6,480 bases of DNA from Candidatus Omnitrophota bacterium (GTDB taxonomy: Bacteria > Omnitrophota > Gorgyraeia > B26-G9): the NCBI GenBank assembly GCA_028718845.1, contig JAQULA010000102.1, positions 1 through 6,480 of the forward strand, written 5' to 3'. Of the stretch, positions 6,201 through 6,480 are shown in pieces (within the stretch, counting starts at the first letter, position 1; each line of letters begins with the position of its first letter). Position numbers and translations under genes: made by a program. The notes beneath the pieces are model-generated. The model saw nothing but the letters and a program-made list of their open reading frames with translations, was not told the origin of the DNA and made no database searches.

Positions 6201-6480
6201 TTTCAGCTCGTCGATTTTGTCCGGGGTTGTCTTGGACCGTAAATCGACCCCGCCGCGCTGATAAACGAAATAACCGATAACATCCTGCAGTTTCCCGGCA
6301 AGCTGCTCCGGGGAACGGCCGGTTTTCGTGACAATTTCCAGCATCTTCAATCCCGCGGTCAACGCGTCTTTTTCCAGAACAACATAGGCCGGGTCCTGAG
6401 ACTGACTCCGCAGGTTCAACCCCTGAGACTCCTCTCCGGCAATCAACACCGGCTTAGACGATCCCGGCAGTAAATGCGGA
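3288..6480 (-). CDS. Phosphohexomutase C-terminal region fused to a divergent glucose-6-phosphate isomerase (5' end outside window)
   Basis: At least 1063 residues are visible; the frame stays open to the window edge. Numbering here starts at the valine GTG at 6449, which is probably not the true start because ten coding-like codons precede it. Residues 1-160 are the end of an alpha-D-phosphohexomutase: the sugar loop GEESQG (5-10, usually GEESGG), EKDA (26-29) and the phosphate-binding loop RFSGTEP (132-138). The catalytic phosphoserine and metal loop would lie beyond the window. A helical region (about 165-350) leads into SIS folds: SGIGANE (362-368), EMSRSGKTGET (416-426), PGHIGGRQ (470-477), and ELGQLVNEGGNK (563-574). 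These align by eye with the isomerase half of transaldolase-isomerase fusions (GMGGSSL, SKSGTT.ET, IGGRYS, EQLIAESTGK). The expected roles are glucose-1-P to glucose-6-P and glucose-6-P to fructose-6-P. Several isomerase hallmarks are altered, so the second activity is uncertain. About 135 extra helical residues (about 700-835) precede the C-terminal segment. Confidence 0.8.
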   Translation of the reverse strand, partial: PHLLPGSSKPVLIAGEESQGLNLRSQSQDPAYVVLEKDALTAGLKMLEIVTKTGRSPEQLAGKLQDVIGYFVYQRGGVDLRSKTTPDKIDELKAALKKQLDFLKTLTQSAMITEIGGKKIKAAIFDDGYKFVFSDDSWFCIRFSGTEPVVRLYSEAPAETLEQAEIIRKGNQRIGEQLLDAQGFDDLLAAMPDMARAALTEIDYITRMLGAEGNYATVVEVWKRATDPVALINEYSRVSGKTVEDVLKAFDATDFLKSLSALYRWRTAGALDQAEYAVNSLEISVTNEEYEGTLPQPDVIGQPLSDYLSLMRQIAPNVPNVFRDGMEGFVGTFLGQAQTVKTENPDLKDIVERLKKFLATVDLTRIRYIVTSGIGANEMYSHQLAAAMNAFFSAMGIKVSWIVVNNPEHLAIIPKDADDGNTIVFEMSRSGKTGETRDLFNATKDRFKTRVVAANGEALFNLAKELESAGGKVLVIDDTPGHIGGRQMNRKTLMVYAPLFIALAGGLKDISKAEEYLRAYVLSMLSANYVLDYRHGLDSYGVAAAEFLLRQRESGRNKFAVLYDDTLYPASKELGQLVNEGGNKIIAGGANFNILDSYSLNKDRDLVDMVAAKAAQSQVFVVLLNQNSPAYDDQAAYVEALKRKGIPVLVIGVDLRENDLMYNLQTIARLSSLLQDITVYFTNITQQDANANPAVKLVREITAAMTAMIKEKVAKGETDLTLTADEVFARIKQTQEKGLIDAKGKLDKLGVTRTEFNPVFEQFRSAVTGLAKALGITESKATFIYMKAISDVVKTDMSEPGKLHGSQEVEEAFSRTGLAGMINTLAPAKPPVSLDKEVIVEATDTSRVSVFADKQTLETVTRSQGDTAERIAQYLFEMWKTGRYDMKYMPLAYPEAERNNPQIAELRRFIVEEFGDMDVTSPQCPFPNMAHTGFEAIVSHPLKVFYLAVAYTDTYGNALGQSEVEPGVTVDKAAYVYNLANDYRAPYGGSPSVVFSVKSGKELEYVKNILVAALSSFRKKIDQLPQPAIAGADKAVSSGEPAIDAAIGEVAPGFAGKKLEQAI

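Overview
This window looks like a stretch of chromosome from a free-living or uncultivated bacterium with a Gram-negative-type envelope. It carries an MEP-pathway isoprenoid gene, a DEAD-box RNA helicase, a methionine sulfoxide reductase with an exported N-terminus, and a very large sugar-phosphate enzyme fusion. No taxonomic marker is present. The fusion and the overall style are reminiscent of candidate phyla such as Omnitrophota, but that is only an impression. I see no mobile elements, CRISPR arrays, tRNAs or rRNAs.

Layout. Bases 1-57 are too short to assign. An msrB-type gene (58-636, minus) and ispH (817-1659, plus) diverge from a 180-bp GC-rich spacer that holds candidate promoters and two mutually exclusive hairpins. 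ispH then converges with a DEAD-box helicase gene (1656-2906, minus), the two stop codons sharing a TTAA. Upstream of the helicase is a roughly 380-bp stretch, visibly richer in A+T, that an ordinary gene caller would leave empty. Read on the minus strand it contains, in order: a near-consensus sigma70 promoter (3180-3207), a strong intrinsic terminator only about 36-73 nt after the predicted transcription start (3101-3137), a good Shine-Dalgarno sequence (3061-3067), and a 50-codon ORF (2903-3055) with a Cys/His zinc-finger-like motif. The stop of that ORF overlaps the helicase ATG as ATGA. Bases 3288-6480 (minus, running off the right edge) encode at least 1063 residues: the C-terminal end of a phosphohexomutase fused to a divergent glucose-6-phosphate isomerase (SIS) module.

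How the parts fit. The most interesting unit is the helicase leader. It appears to be a bicistronic operon (small Cys/His protein, then RNA helicase) placed behind a possible attenuator, so that the pair would be expressed only when RNA polymerase passes the terminator. The second point of interest is the mutase-isomerase fusion. It would join glucose-1-P/glucose-6-P and glucose-6-P/fructose-6-P interconversion, but the isomerase half lacks several hallmark residues and may be repurposed. msrB and ispH have familiar roles (protein repair; isoprenoid synthesis) and no clear functional link to the rest.
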